A DNA stretch of 39,724 bases from an uncultured Bacteroidales bacterium (GTDB lineage Bacteria; Bacteroidota; Bacteroidia; Bacteroidales; P3): NCBI GenBank assembly GCA_944321885.1, contig CALUNB010000024.1:1-39724 (forward strand), read 5' to 3'. Position numbers and translations under genes: made by a program. The notes below the pieces were generated by a model that was not told the DNA's origin, did no database searches, and worked only from the letters and a program-made list of their open reading frames with translations. Below are positions 1-7,701 of the stretch, piece by piece (the first letter of the stretch is position 1; each line of letters begins with the position of its first letter).

Positions 1-18
1 AGATGTAAATCATTTTTT

Positions 19-73
19 CTAATGGCGGTCATTAGAAATAAAGAAAAGCACTTTTTCTAATGACCGATTTGGG
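19..73. repeat. Relic of the 193-bp MITE family (terminal repeat end)
   Basis: Positions 57-73 match the last 17 bases of the right terminal repeat of the two full-length MITEs at 22092-22284 and 29817-30009 (TCTAATGACCGATTTGGG-type end). A degenerate inverted partner containing CGGTCATTAGA lies at about 26-36. No full-length element is present, so this is either a decayed copy or a very short internal-deletion derivative. The resemblance is read directly from the sequence. Its history is inferred. Confidence 0.6.
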
Positions 74-392
74 TTTAACTCGTCTCATTTTAACGGGACA
101 CTAATGGTATTAAAAGGTGAAAACATTTAGGCTTCTGAAGTTTGGAAGATTTCAGGATACTTTAAATCTCTTGGCATTTCCAATACGTTTCCAAATAAAG
201 TATGGCCGAACCAAAGAGACCTGTTTCCGTGTATGCACCGCCAGCATGGATGGAGAAGGAAGTGGTGATGCCAGGCAAGCCGAACAAGATAGCCTGCCTG
301 GCAAGGTCATTGAAAGACCGCGCAGTTTTTAGGGGAAGTTTTCTCGATGCAGGAAAGGGCATCCTCCCCTTTTCCTCGATGGGTTACAGCTG
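74..392. other. Intergenic stretch without a credible gene
   Basis: Short ORFs occur on both strands here but none resembles a known protein, and they overlap each other. An 8-bp inverted repeat, GCCAGGCA at 270-277 and TGCCTGGC at 295-302, lies about 90 bases past the stop codon of the metallopeptidase gene and could end its transcript. It has no T-tract on the minus strand, so the terminator reading is weak. Confidence 0.4.
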
Positions 393-2474
393 TCAGTCAG
401 CCGGATTCGACTCTCTTCTTTCTGCCTGTTCCCGGGCCATGATTTCCTCCACCGCATCCAGCAACGGGTCCACGCTGACATCCGAACCCACGGCTTCCTG
501 CATCCAGATGTGCGGCGTGAGCCTGCCTATCGTGTAGATCCGCCGGAGTTCCGAGGCAAACTCCATCCAGTTATCGGTTTGGTCCAAGTGCTTCTCCAAT
601 TGGTACTCGATGATATGCCCGAACGGATAGTTGGGAAGGTACATCGGCGCGTTGACCATGTGCGAGTAGACCGCCAGGAGAGGGGAATCATGCGTGCCGA
701 GCACCGGTTCGTAATACTGGTTCCAGACATCCTTGGCAGTCGCCAAGACCGCATCGCGCAACTCCGCTGCCGTGGCATGCGGGTGCTCGTAAAGCCATTG
801 CCAGGTGTACATGTCCACCAAGGCCACACCCATGATTTCGTAGGCGCCCCAGAAAATATCCAGAGTCGTGTTTTCGTCCATGTTATAGTCGAAACCGAGG
901 AGGAACAAGTCCCGTTTCTGGAAAATGAAAGCCAAGGCTTCCGTGAAGGCCGTGTTGGGGACCCCGTTCAGCATGTAGTAATCCATCTGGTAGAGGTCGA
1001 GGGTCTGTTCCACATTGTGGCCGAACTCATGCACCGCGATATTGTACCCCTTGTAGTCCATGCCTTGCTCGCCCACGCGGGTGCGGAGCCGGGCCGGTTC
1101 CCAACGCCCTTGCGCTCCCCAGGCATGTCCCGAACCCCTTGCGTTCTCCACCACGATACGCTCGGCGATGTACCGGGCTTGGTCGGCGGGGAAGCCGAGG
1201 TAACGCAGCATCCGGGGCATATCCTTGGCAAAGGCTTGGGCATCCGGGTATTTCTTGCGCGTAAGGGCGGTCAGTTCGTCTTCCGGTAAGCTGGAACGGC
1301 TTTTGAACCCGTCGTACCAGATATCGTAGGGGCGCAGTTCGCGGCCCAGCCGGGACTGAATCAGATTGGCTACCTCTTTCACCTGGGGCGAAGAAATCAA
1401 ATGGATGAAAAGCTGTTCGATGTCTTGGGCCGAGACCTCCATCCCTTCTTCAAAGTTGCGGGCGATGCCGGTAGGCAGGTAAGGGCTGTAGCGGTCGATA
1501 GCTTGTTCGGCATGGAAAATATCGAGTATACGGGCGTAACGGGCATCCCCTTCAGCTTCCATGGCCACTTCCTTGCCCTGCTTGAAAACCTTGTTCGAAA
1601 CGGGAGCCCAATCGTATTCCGCATTGTTGATGACTCCGGCAGGAATGCTTTGGTCCACGATCCGCAGCATGACCTGGTAAATCATTTCCTGCTTTTCATG
1701 GGCGTGGGGTACATCGGCGTAATTCGATTTGAGTTCGTCCCGGAGATTCCAATGGGAGAGCAGCACCATGTCCTCGGGGAAGAGCTTTTGGCCGTCTTCA
1801 GTGAGTAAATGCCCCATCATGATGTTGTAGGACGCGATGTAATTCTCGGCCTTGCTCAGGGCTTCGCCCTGCTCGGCCGTGACTTTGGCCGGAATGCGCG
1901 TCGTGAATTGGTCTCCCATCCGGGCATAGGCCCATTCCAGGCGGCTCCATTCCTTGCCCAAGGTGTTCTTTTCCTCCAAGGTGTAGAAGGGAAAGTTGAG
2001 TATCGTGATGAACGCCGTCTTGTTGGCGAAGAGATCGTCCGAAAGGTGGGAGTAAGGGTTGAATGCGCCTAAGATGTAGTCGATTCCGGTGGGTTCGGGG
2101 CCAGCCAGGTGCAGGGGAGCTTGCAGGCGGACGGCTACTTGGTTGGAGGTCCCGTAAAGAAGCTCCAGCGCACGGGAGAGTTTTTCGAAGAGTTCTTCCC
2201 GTTCCTTGGGGTCGGCTGCGTAGTTCTCCAATACGAAGCTTTGGAACTCTTCGGCGGTACCGTCTCCGGGCTGCCATAAAGCCGCGGCCTGGCTTACTCC
2301 CTTTTCAACCAGACTCTTGTCTGCCTGGGGAAGTTGTTTGAGGAGAGCGTCCACGGTTTGATGGACTGTGGCTTCCGGCAAGCCTTGTTCTTGCCCGGGG
2401 GTGGGAGCCGGGTTCTTGCACCCGCTCATGCCGAGTGCCGCCACGAGGGTCATGATGAAGCTTAGTTTTTTCAT
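393..2474 (-). CDS. Lipoprotein zinc metallopeptidase (HEFGH, gluzincin-like)
   Basis: A 693-residue protein. The N-terminus is a lipoprotein signal peptide with a lipobox ending in MSGC, so Cys19 would be lipidated and the protein membrane-anchored on the periplasmic or surface side. The zinc-site motif HEFGH is at residues 482-486, and a TEALAF segment about 26 residues later offers Glu512 as a possible third ligand, the arrangement of gluzincins. The long alpha-rich N-terminal region recalls dipeptidyl-peptidase-III-like or M3-like peptidases, but I cannot place it in a named family. M49 enzymes have HEXXGH rather than the HEXXH seen here. The start is the ATG ahead of the signal peptide. 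The gene begins only 10 bases after the RhuM remnant, so its promoter probably lies inside that remnant. Substrate unknown. Peptide scavenging would fit an amino-acid fermenter, but that is inference. Confidence 0.8.
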   Translation of the reverse strand: MKKLSFIMTLVAALGMSGCKNPAPTPGQEQGLPEATVHQTVDALLKQLPQADKSLVEKGVSQAAALWQPGDGTAEEFQSFVLENYAADPKEREELFEKLSRALELLYGTSNQVAVRLQAPLHLAGPEPTGIDYILGAFNPYSHLSDDLFANKTAFITILNFPFYTLEEKNTLGKEWSRLEWAYARMGDQFTTRIPAKVTAEQGEALSKAENYIASYNIMMGHLLTEDGQKLFPEDMVLLSHWNLRDELKSNYADVPHAHEKQEMIYQVMLRIVDQSIPAGVINNAEYDWAPVSNKVFKQGKEVAMEAEGDARYARILDIFHAEQAIDRYSPYLPTGIARNFEEGMEVSAQDIEQLFIHLISSPQVKEVANLIQSRLGRELRPYDIWYDGFKSRSSLPEDELTALTRKKYPDAQAFAKDMPRMLRYLGFPADQARYIAERIVVENARGSGHAWGAQGRWEPARLRTRVGEQGMDYKGYNIAVHEFGHNVEQTLDLYQMDYYMLNGVPNTAFTEALAFIFQKRDLFLLGFDYNMDENTTLDIFWGAYEIMGVALVDMYTWQWLYEHPHATAAELRDAVLATAKDVWNQYYEPVLGTHDSPLLAVYSHMVNAPMYLPNYPFGHIIEYQLEKHLDQTDNWMEFASELRRIYTIGRLTPHIWMQEAVGSDVSVDPLLDAVEEIMAREQAERRESNPAD

Positions 2475-2484
2475 TTTGTGTTTC

Positions 2485-3269
2485 TTATTGTTTGCGTTTT
2501 ATCTTCTTCTGTTCTTTCTCAAAGTTTTCAAGAAAATGAATTTCCACAGGGGAGAGGTCGTATTGCGTCCTTTCCTTGAACTTATCATATTCCATATCCG
2601 CTTTTTGTTTGGCTATTTCTGCGGAAATCTTGCCGGCATGGGTCAAAAGTTCTTTTCCCGAAAGTTTAAGAAAATCATCTAATTTTTGTATCCAGTCTTT
2701 CATGTACATGGGCTGGTGCGATTTGGCTTGCAATTCTGCAAAATCCAAATACAGGCTGACAATCCTGTTCAAAGTATCCAATTCATCAGGAGAGAGGTAG
2801 TTTTTGGCAATTCCGGCATCTGCTCGTTTGGGGAATGCACCGTTCCATGAAGTAAGCCCCATGAAGTCTTTTTCAGCAAATCGTCATTCATGGCGAAGCC
2901 CTTCACAAGATATTCACGCAAAACTTGGGTTGCCCAAAGACGGAATTGTACACCTCGATAAGAATTGACACGATACCCTACGCTGATTATCATGTCCAGA
3001 TTGTAGAAAGCGATGTTCCTTTCCACTTTGCGATTTCCTTCATTTTGAACTGTTGCAAAAAATGCAACAGTTGAAGAGGCCTGGAGTTCTCCGTTGTCGA
3101 ACACATTCTTGATGTGCCTTGAAATGGTGGACTTGTTGCGTTGGAACAATTCTGCCATTTGGTCAGCTGTAAGCCACACGGTATCATTGCATAGTCTTAC
3201 TTCTATCTTCGATTGTCCATCCGCCGTCTGGTAGAGAAGGATGCTTCCGGTTTCTGCTGGTGCGGTCAT
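2485..3269 (-). pseudogene. RhuM family protein, disrupted by internal deletion and frameshift
   Basis: The 5' part (3269 to about 2870) encodes the N-terminal half of a RhuM/virulence-protein-like polypeptide, including the TVWLTADQMAELF helix-turn-helix-like segment and YRVNSYRGVQFR. The 3' part (from about 2862 to 2485) encodes the C-terminal part (MGLTSWNGAFPK, IAKNYLSPDELDTLNRIVS) in a different frame. The central segment that normally lies between them in this family, around DIRSSEK...YATSIDY...FFATVQNK, is missing. An out-of-frame deletion near 2865 therefore joins MNDDLLKK directly to the tail. RhuM proteins are of uncertain function and often sit in variable genomic regions. This copy should be non-functional unless the short N-terminal product retains DNA binding. 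Confidence 0.8.
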
Positions 3270-3321
3270 GTCGGCAGGTGAGGGATTTTTGTGGTTGTTT
3301 AATTTTAGTTGAATACATTAC

Positions 3322-3447
3322 GCATCCCGTTTTTCGGGGATGCAATGGAGAGTCTTCTTCACACCACCGGGTCGACCATAGGCCGACCCGGTTTCAGAGG
3401 AGTATTCCCTTGGGGAGTTCGTGGGACTCCCCATATTTGCCAAATAT
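3322..3447. terminator. Cluster of four inverted repeats downstream of the EF-G paralogue
   Basis: Four consecutive palindromes lie between the EF-G-like gene and the RhuM pseudogene. They are GCATCCC/GGGATGC at about 3322-3343, CCGGGTCG/CGACCCGG at 3367-3391, GGGGAGT/ACTCCCC at 3412-3432, and ATATTTG/CAAATAT at 3433-3447. They lie just past the stop codon of the EF-G-like gene. Transcription termination or 3'-end protection is the simplest role, though four in a row is more than a terminator needs. Confidence 0.5.
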
Positions 3448-3473
3448 CCATAGGGAGTTGTACGGTGGTATCG

Positions 3474-5627
3474 CTATTCTTCGTTCTGTGCTTCGTATTC
3501 CTTGAGCAGTTTTTCCTGGATGTCGCCCGGAACCAATTCGTAGTTGTTGAAGCGCATGTTGAACGAAGCCCGTCCCCCGCTGATGGAGCTGAGGGCGGTC
3601 GCAAAGTTCGACAATTCTTTCAAGGGCACCCTTGCCATCAGTTTCTCGTAGCCCTTTTCACTGTTCATGCCCGAAATGATAGCGCGGCGCCCTTGCAGAT
3701 CTCCCATGACCTCGCCTAAATAGTCTTGAGGTACGGAAACTTCCACGTCGTAAACCGGTTCCAGGATTTTCGGGTCGGCTTCCTTGAATGCCGTGCTGAA
3801 AGCCTGGCGGCCTGCAATCATGAACGAGACTTCGTTGCTGTCTACCGGGTGCATTTTCCCGTCGTAGACGATGACCCGGACATCGCGGGCGTAGGAACCT
3901 GTCAGAGGACCCTGTTCCATGCGCGAAAGCACCCCTTTGAGGATGGCTGGCAGGAAACGGGCATCGATGGCACCTCCCACGATGCTGTTCACGAAGACCA
4001 GTTTGCCCCCCCATTCCAGATCGATGGTCTGGGTGTCGCGGACATTCACCTTGAATTCCTGTCCTTTGAAACGGTAGCTGCCCGGGACAGGCATCCCCTC
4101 GTAATAAGGCTCCACAATCAAGTGGACTTCAGCAAATTGTCCCGCCCCGCCGGATTGTTTCTTGTGCCGGTAATCGGCTCGTGCCGCTTTGGTGATGGTT
4201 TCCCGGTAGGGAATCTTGGGATCCAGGAACTGTACCGGGATTTTGTCGTTGTTCTCGATACGCCATTTGAGCGTGCGCAGGTGGAATTCCCCTTGGCCCG
4301 AAACGATGGTCTGTTTCAGTTCTTTCGATTGTTCGATAATCCAGGTCGGATCCTCTTCATGCATGCGGAACAGGACTTCCATCATCTTTTCGGCATCGGC
4401 CTCGTTGACCGGCTTGATGGCCTGGCGGTATTTGGGCTCGGGATATTGGATGAAATCGAAACGGTAGTCGCAATCCTTACTGTTGAGCGTGTTGCCCCGG
4501 TGGACATCCTTCATCTTGACGGTCGCGCCGATATCACCCGCCTTCAACTCGCTGATTTCTTCCCGGTTCTGTCCGGCAATCGTGAACAGCTGCGACATCC
4601 TTTCCTTGGACCCCCGGTCGGCATTGAGCAAGTCGTCCCCGGCATGCACCGTACCTGAAATGACTTTGAAATAGGCCACTTGGCCGATATGCGGTTCAAT
4701 GCTGGTTTTGAACACGAAAAGACTTGTGGGACCGTCCGAAACCGGAGTTACCTCGATACCTTCGGTCGTGACGGGACGCGGCATCTTGTCGGTGCAAGGA
4801 ACCACGTTGCCAAGGAATTCCAAGGTACGGCGTACGCACATGTCCCGTCCTGCGCAGACGCAGAAAACCGGGAACATGCCGCGGGTGACCAGGCCGGCAC
4901 GGATACCCGCCCGCATGTCATCCTCGCTCAGCGAACCTTCGTCGAAGAACTTTTCCATCAAGGCATCGTCGTGTTCGGCGGCGGCTTCCACCAAGGCTTT
5001 GTGCATTTCCATCGCCTTTTCGCGTTCTTCCTCGGGAATTTGCAAGACTTCTGGCACCCCGCCTTCCGGTTTCCACCGGTACATCTTCATTTTCAAGACA
5101 TCGACCACGGCATTGAAGGAATCGCCCGTCGTGACCGGGTACTGGATGGGAACCACCCGGCTTCCCCATTGCTCGCGGAGTTGGTGCAGGGTGCCTTCAT
5201 AATCGGCTTTTTCATGGTCCAATTGGTTGACGATGAATATGACGGGTTTATGGAATTTCTCCGTGTACCGGAACAGGTTTATGGTACCCACTTCCACCCC
5301 GTATTGGGCATTGAGCACCATGAGGGCCGTGTCGGTCACGTTCATGGCCGAAACGCTGGCGCCGATGAAATCGTCCGAACCGGGGCAATCGATGAAATTG
5401 AGTTTTCGGTCTTGCCAAGCCACGCTGAAAACCGTGGAAAAGACCGAGTAACCGTATTCTTTTTCAACCGGGAAATAATCGCTTACCGTGTTTTTGTTTT
5501 CCACGCTTCCCCGGCGTTTTATGACACCTCCTTCATAAAGGATGGACTCGGCGAGCGTGGTTTTCCCTGATCCGGCACTGCCTACGATGGCAATGTTTTT
5601 AATTTCGTCTGTTTGATACACTTTCAT
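3474..5627 (-). CDS. EF-G paralogue with degenerate GTPase motifs
   Basis: A 717-residue protein with the full EF-G domain order: G domain, domain II, then III, IV and V. The P-loop GSAGSGKT is intact at residues 16-23. The G3 motif reads DCPGS (80-84) instead of DTPGH, so the His that activates the hydrolytic water in EF-G is Ser. G4 reads NQLD (134-137) instead of NKMD, and the switch I/G2 segment reads EYGYSV where EF-G has RGITI. Such changes predict weak or absent GTP hydrolysis. A Bacteroides EF-G paralogue (EF-G2) that supports translation without GTPase activity has been reported, and this gene looks like that type. The start is the ATG at 5627, giving MKVYQTDEIKNIAIVGSAGS. The gene stands alone, with a long gap on its 5' side. 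I did not find a convincing promoter. Confidence 0.9.
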   Translation of the reverse strand: MKVYQTDEIKNIAIVGSAGSGKTTLAESILYEGGVIKRRGSVENKNTVSDYFPVEKEYGYSVFSTVFSVAWQDRKLNFIDCPGSDDFIGASVSAMNVTDTALMVLNAQYGVEVGTINLFRYTEKFHKPVIFIVNQLDHEKADYEGTLHQLREQWGSRVVPIQYPVTTGDSFNAVVDVLKMKMYRWKPEGGVPEVLQIPEEEREKAMEMHKALVEAAAEHDDALMEKFFDEGSLSEDDMRAGIRAGLVTRGMFPVFCVCAGRDMCVRRTLEFLGNVVPCTDKMPRPVTTEGIEVTPVSDGPTSLFVFKTSIEPHIGQVAYFKVISGTVHAGDDLLNADRGSKERMSQLFTIAGQNREEISELKAGDIGATVKMKDVHRGNTLNSKDCDYRFDFIQYPEPKYRQAIKPVNEADAEKMMEVLFRMHEEDPTWIIEQSKELKQTIVSGQGEFHLRTLKWRIENNDKIPVQFLDPKIPYRETITKAARADYRHKKQSGGAGQFAEVHLIVEPYYEGMPVPGSYRFKGQEFKVNVRDTQTIDLEWGGKLVFVNSIVGGAIDARFLPAILKGVLSRMEQGPLTGSYARDVRVIVYDGKMHPVDSNEVSFMIAGRQAFSTAFKEADPKILEPVYDVEVSVPQDYLGEVMGDLQGRRAIISGMNSEKGYEKLMARVPLKELSNFATALSSISGGRASFNMRFNNYELVPGDIQEKLLKEYEAQNEE

Positions 5628-5690
5628 GACATCTGTTTTTTAGTTTGAATTCCAATATTTATGGTTGAACCATTTGTCTCTTTTCGAGTG

Positions 5691-5835
5691 AGCCGAGCGC
5701 AGCGTCAAGCTTGTTTGAGCATGACCGAGGTGGAGAAAGTCCGGCGGAAGTCCTCCCTTCGGTTAAGCCGAGCGCGGCGAGTCCATGAACATCTTGAAAC
5801 TCTTTGCGCCCAGGATAAAGCTGCGCGAAGGCGCA
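5691..5835. repeat. Dispersed intergenic repeat (AGCCGAGCGC...GGAGAAAG type)
   Basis: The gap between the EF-G-like gene and aroK holds AGCCGAGCGC followed by AAGCTTGTTTGAGCATGACC and GAGGTGGAGAAAG, then a second AGCCGAGCGCGGCGAGTCCA unit with a CATGAACATCTTGAAACTC segment. The first unit matches 39658-39710 closely and the second matches 24611-24680. It is non-coding as far as I can see. Role unknown. Confidence 0.6.
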
Positions 5836-5846
5836 CCGTTGGAAAG

Positions 5847-5870
5847 AAAGCCGGTTGTGACCGGGCTTTT
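5847..5870. terminator. Likely aroK terminator, possibly bidirectional
   Basis: The hairpin AAAGCCGGT-tgtg-ACCGGGCTTT has a short loop and T-rich flanks on both sides (TTTTCGTTTTT on the plus side, CTTTCTTTCC on the minus side). It lies about 90 bases beyond the aroK stop codon. Confidence 0.5.
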
Positions 5871-5961
5871 CGTTTTTGGGAGTTTGTTTCTTTACGTTTT
5901 TTGTTTTGGTTTATAATTTTATGTCGCGTATTCCGGATTTGTACAAGACATCTCCGGGACG

Positions 5962-6642
5962 TTATTCCTTTTTCGTCTGTTTCGTGTGGGAAAACAGCTC
6001 TTCCGCCCATTGGTACAAGACGGAAAAATCTTCTTCCTGGGGACGGAAGCAAAAATCCGCCTGTTGGTAAAAGGCTAATCTTTCCTTGAGTTTTGTTTGC
6101 ACGAAATCGAGGGTTTCCGCCAAGGCAACGTTTTGCAAAAGAGGTCTTTGTTCCCGGTTTTGCCTTTCCTGGAGTCTCGAACTCAAAATTCCGGCCTCCA
6201 CTTGGATGTAAACTACCGCACCGGTCTGGTGCATGTATTCCAGATTATCTCCGAAGCAAGGCAGCCCGCCCCCGGTAACGACAATGCTCCCATTTACGGG
6301 CAGCTGGCGCAAAAAACGGCTTTCGATTTCCCGGAAACCGGCTTCACCCCGGAGGGCAAAGATTTCCGGGATAAGCATTCCCAAGCTTTCTTCGATACCG
6401 GCATCCGTGTCTTGGAGCGGGCGGTGGAGCTGCAGGGCCAATTGTTTGCCGAGATGGCTTTTCCCGCAGGCCATGAAGCCGACCAAGTAAAGGTTCTTGG
6501 GCGAACCGGGCTGCTGTTCATCCTTGGCCCGTACCTTGCAGCAAGGAACCCGACCCGTATCCTGCCCGGGACAAGGATTAGTTGCCGGTGCGGGGCAGGA
6601 TTCGGGTCCGGATTTTCCGCAAGCGGTCGGGCTGGCACTCAT
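5962..6642 (-). CDS. aroK: Shikimate kinase with a Cys-rich N-terminal extension
   Basis: A 226-residue protein. From about residue 49 it is a normal shikimate kinase of roughly 175 residues, phosphorylating shikimate in aromatic amino acid biosynthesis. It has the Walker A GFMACGKS at 55-62, LQDTDAGIE for magnesium/shikimate binding, FREIESRFL, and the VVTGGGL shikimate-binding segment. The first 48 residues are extra and contain five cysteines (8, 16, 24, 34, 35) plus prolines. No better ATG, GTG or TTG start exists before the P-loop. The chosen ATG lies 8 bases after the sodB stop, so the two genes are probably co-transcribed. A longer in-frame start at 6681 would overlap sodB and is less likely. 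Confidence 0.88.
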   Translation of the reverse strand: MSASPTACGKSGPESCPAPATNPCPGQDTGRVPCCKVRAKDEQQPGSPKNLYLVGFMACGKSHLGKQLALQLHRPLQDTDAGIEESLGMLIPEIFALRGEAGFREIESRFLRQLPVNGSIVVTGGGLPCFGDNLEYMHQTGAVVYIQVEAGILSSRLQERQNREQRPLLQNVALAETLDFVQTKLKERLAFYQQADFCFRPQEEDFSVLYQWAEELFSHTKQTKKE

Positions 6643-6650
6643 GGACTCTT

Positions 6651-7229
6651 TTATTCGTAACGTTCGCAGACCCCTTTCCAATCCACCAGATTCCAGAAGT
6701 CGCTGATATAATCGGCCCTGCGATTTTGTTTGTCAAGATAATAGGCGTGTTCCCAAACATCGATGACCAGCAAGGGTTCCTTGCCGTCGCGCAGGGGATT
6801 ACCCGCATTCGGGCTTGCAAGGATTTCCAAGCCGTCTTCCCCTTCGGCGAGCCATACCCAACCCGAACCAAACAGACCGGCAGCGGCTGCCGAGAAGGCT
6901 TTCTTGAACTTTTCAAAGGAGCCCCATTTTTCATTGATGGCGGCGGCCAGTTCACCGCTGGGTTCTCCTCCGCCTTGCGGGCTCAAGCAATTCCAATAAA
7001 AGGTATGGTTCCAAACCTGGGCGGCATTGTTGTAAAGACCGCCTTCCGCTTTTTCGATGATTTCTTCCAATCCGGCATCTGCGAATTCGGTGCCTTCTTT
7101 GAGCTTGTTGAGGTTGTCAACGTAAGTTTTGTGATGCTTTCCGTGATGGAAAGAGAGTGTTTTGGCCGAAATGCGGGGTTCCAAAGCGTCTTCCGCATAA
7201 GGCAGGGGAGGAAGTTCGAATGTTTTCAT
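6651..7229 (-). CDS. sodB: Superoxide dismutase, iron type or cambialistic
   Basis: A 192-residue protein, the usual length, with no signal peptide, so cytoplasmic. It converts superoxide to peroxide and oxygen. Metal ligands fall at His28 (FHHGKHH), His75 ([10 protein letters not shown]), Asp157 and His161 ([13 protein letters not shown]). The AAQVWNH segment with Gln in the first half is the pattern of the Fe type, and some Bacteroidales enzymes accept Fe or Mn. The start is the ATG giving [11 protein letters not shown]. The longer upstream reading is not conserved sequence. aroK follows after 8 bases. An oxygen-defence enzyme fits an anaerobe that carries radical-SAM enzymes such as KamA next door. 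Confidence 0.95.
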   Translation of the reverse strand: MKTFELPPLPYAEDALEPRISAKTLSFHHGKHHKTYVDNLNKLKEGTEFADAGLEEIIEKAEGGLYNNAAQVWNHTFYWNCLSPQGGGEPSGELAAAINEKWGSFEKFKKAFSAAAAGLFGSGWVWLAEGEDGLEILASPNAGNPLRDGKEPLLVIDVWEHAYYLDKQNRRADYISDFWNLVDWKGVCERYE

Positions 7230-7444
7230 GTCGAATGTTTTTTCTGTATCCGGTGCGGTCCGGCTTTCGGGCCATCGCCGGATATCGTGATTTTTTCCGT
7301 GTTGCCGACCACCGTTGGTTTGCAACACGTTCCGTAAAGTTACGAAATAAAACGACTGCCTCGACGTTTTGGAGCGATTATTTTGAGGATGCTTAGGCGT
7401 TCTCCAGGTTTTAATAGGGAAAAAGGATCTGCTGCCGTATAAAA

Positions 7445-7648
7445 GGCGGTGTGTCATAATGAGCAATCTGCTTCGTTGCTTTGGTTTCGCCGAAAACAGG
7501 CTGCACCTCGGCCAAACTCAAACCTATCGGTTTGGTTCGGCTCTCGGTTTGCACTGTTTTTCGAGTCTCGAACTCAGTCACGTACTTCAGTACGCTCCTT
7601 CGTTCTCGCTCTCAGCGCCTTGCATCTTACTCACTCTGACACACCGCC
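7445..7648. repeat. 204-bp element bounded by GGCGGTGTGTCA / TGACACACCGCC
   Basis: Perfect 12-bp inverted ends enclose about 180 bases that contain smaller palindromes (GTACTTCAGTAC, CCAAAC...GTTTGG). It lies between kamA, whose stop codon is at 7702, and sodB. I see no clear target duplication. Similar arms close short hairpins at 12985-13034 and 24688-24740. It could be a MITE-like element or an expanded terminator. The short ORFs across it look spurious. The rest of the 7230-7701 gap holds the sodB upstream region, where I found no convincing promoter. Confidence 0.65.
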
Positions 7649-7701
7649 TGAGATTTATTTCAAATCCCTATTTTGATACACCCTCTTGGCCTATCCTTGC
7701 T

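Noticed and set aside
117..537. Overlapping short frames near the left edge, on both strands
   Set aside because: They overlap each other and the metallopeptidase gene end, resemble nothing known and lack supporting context.
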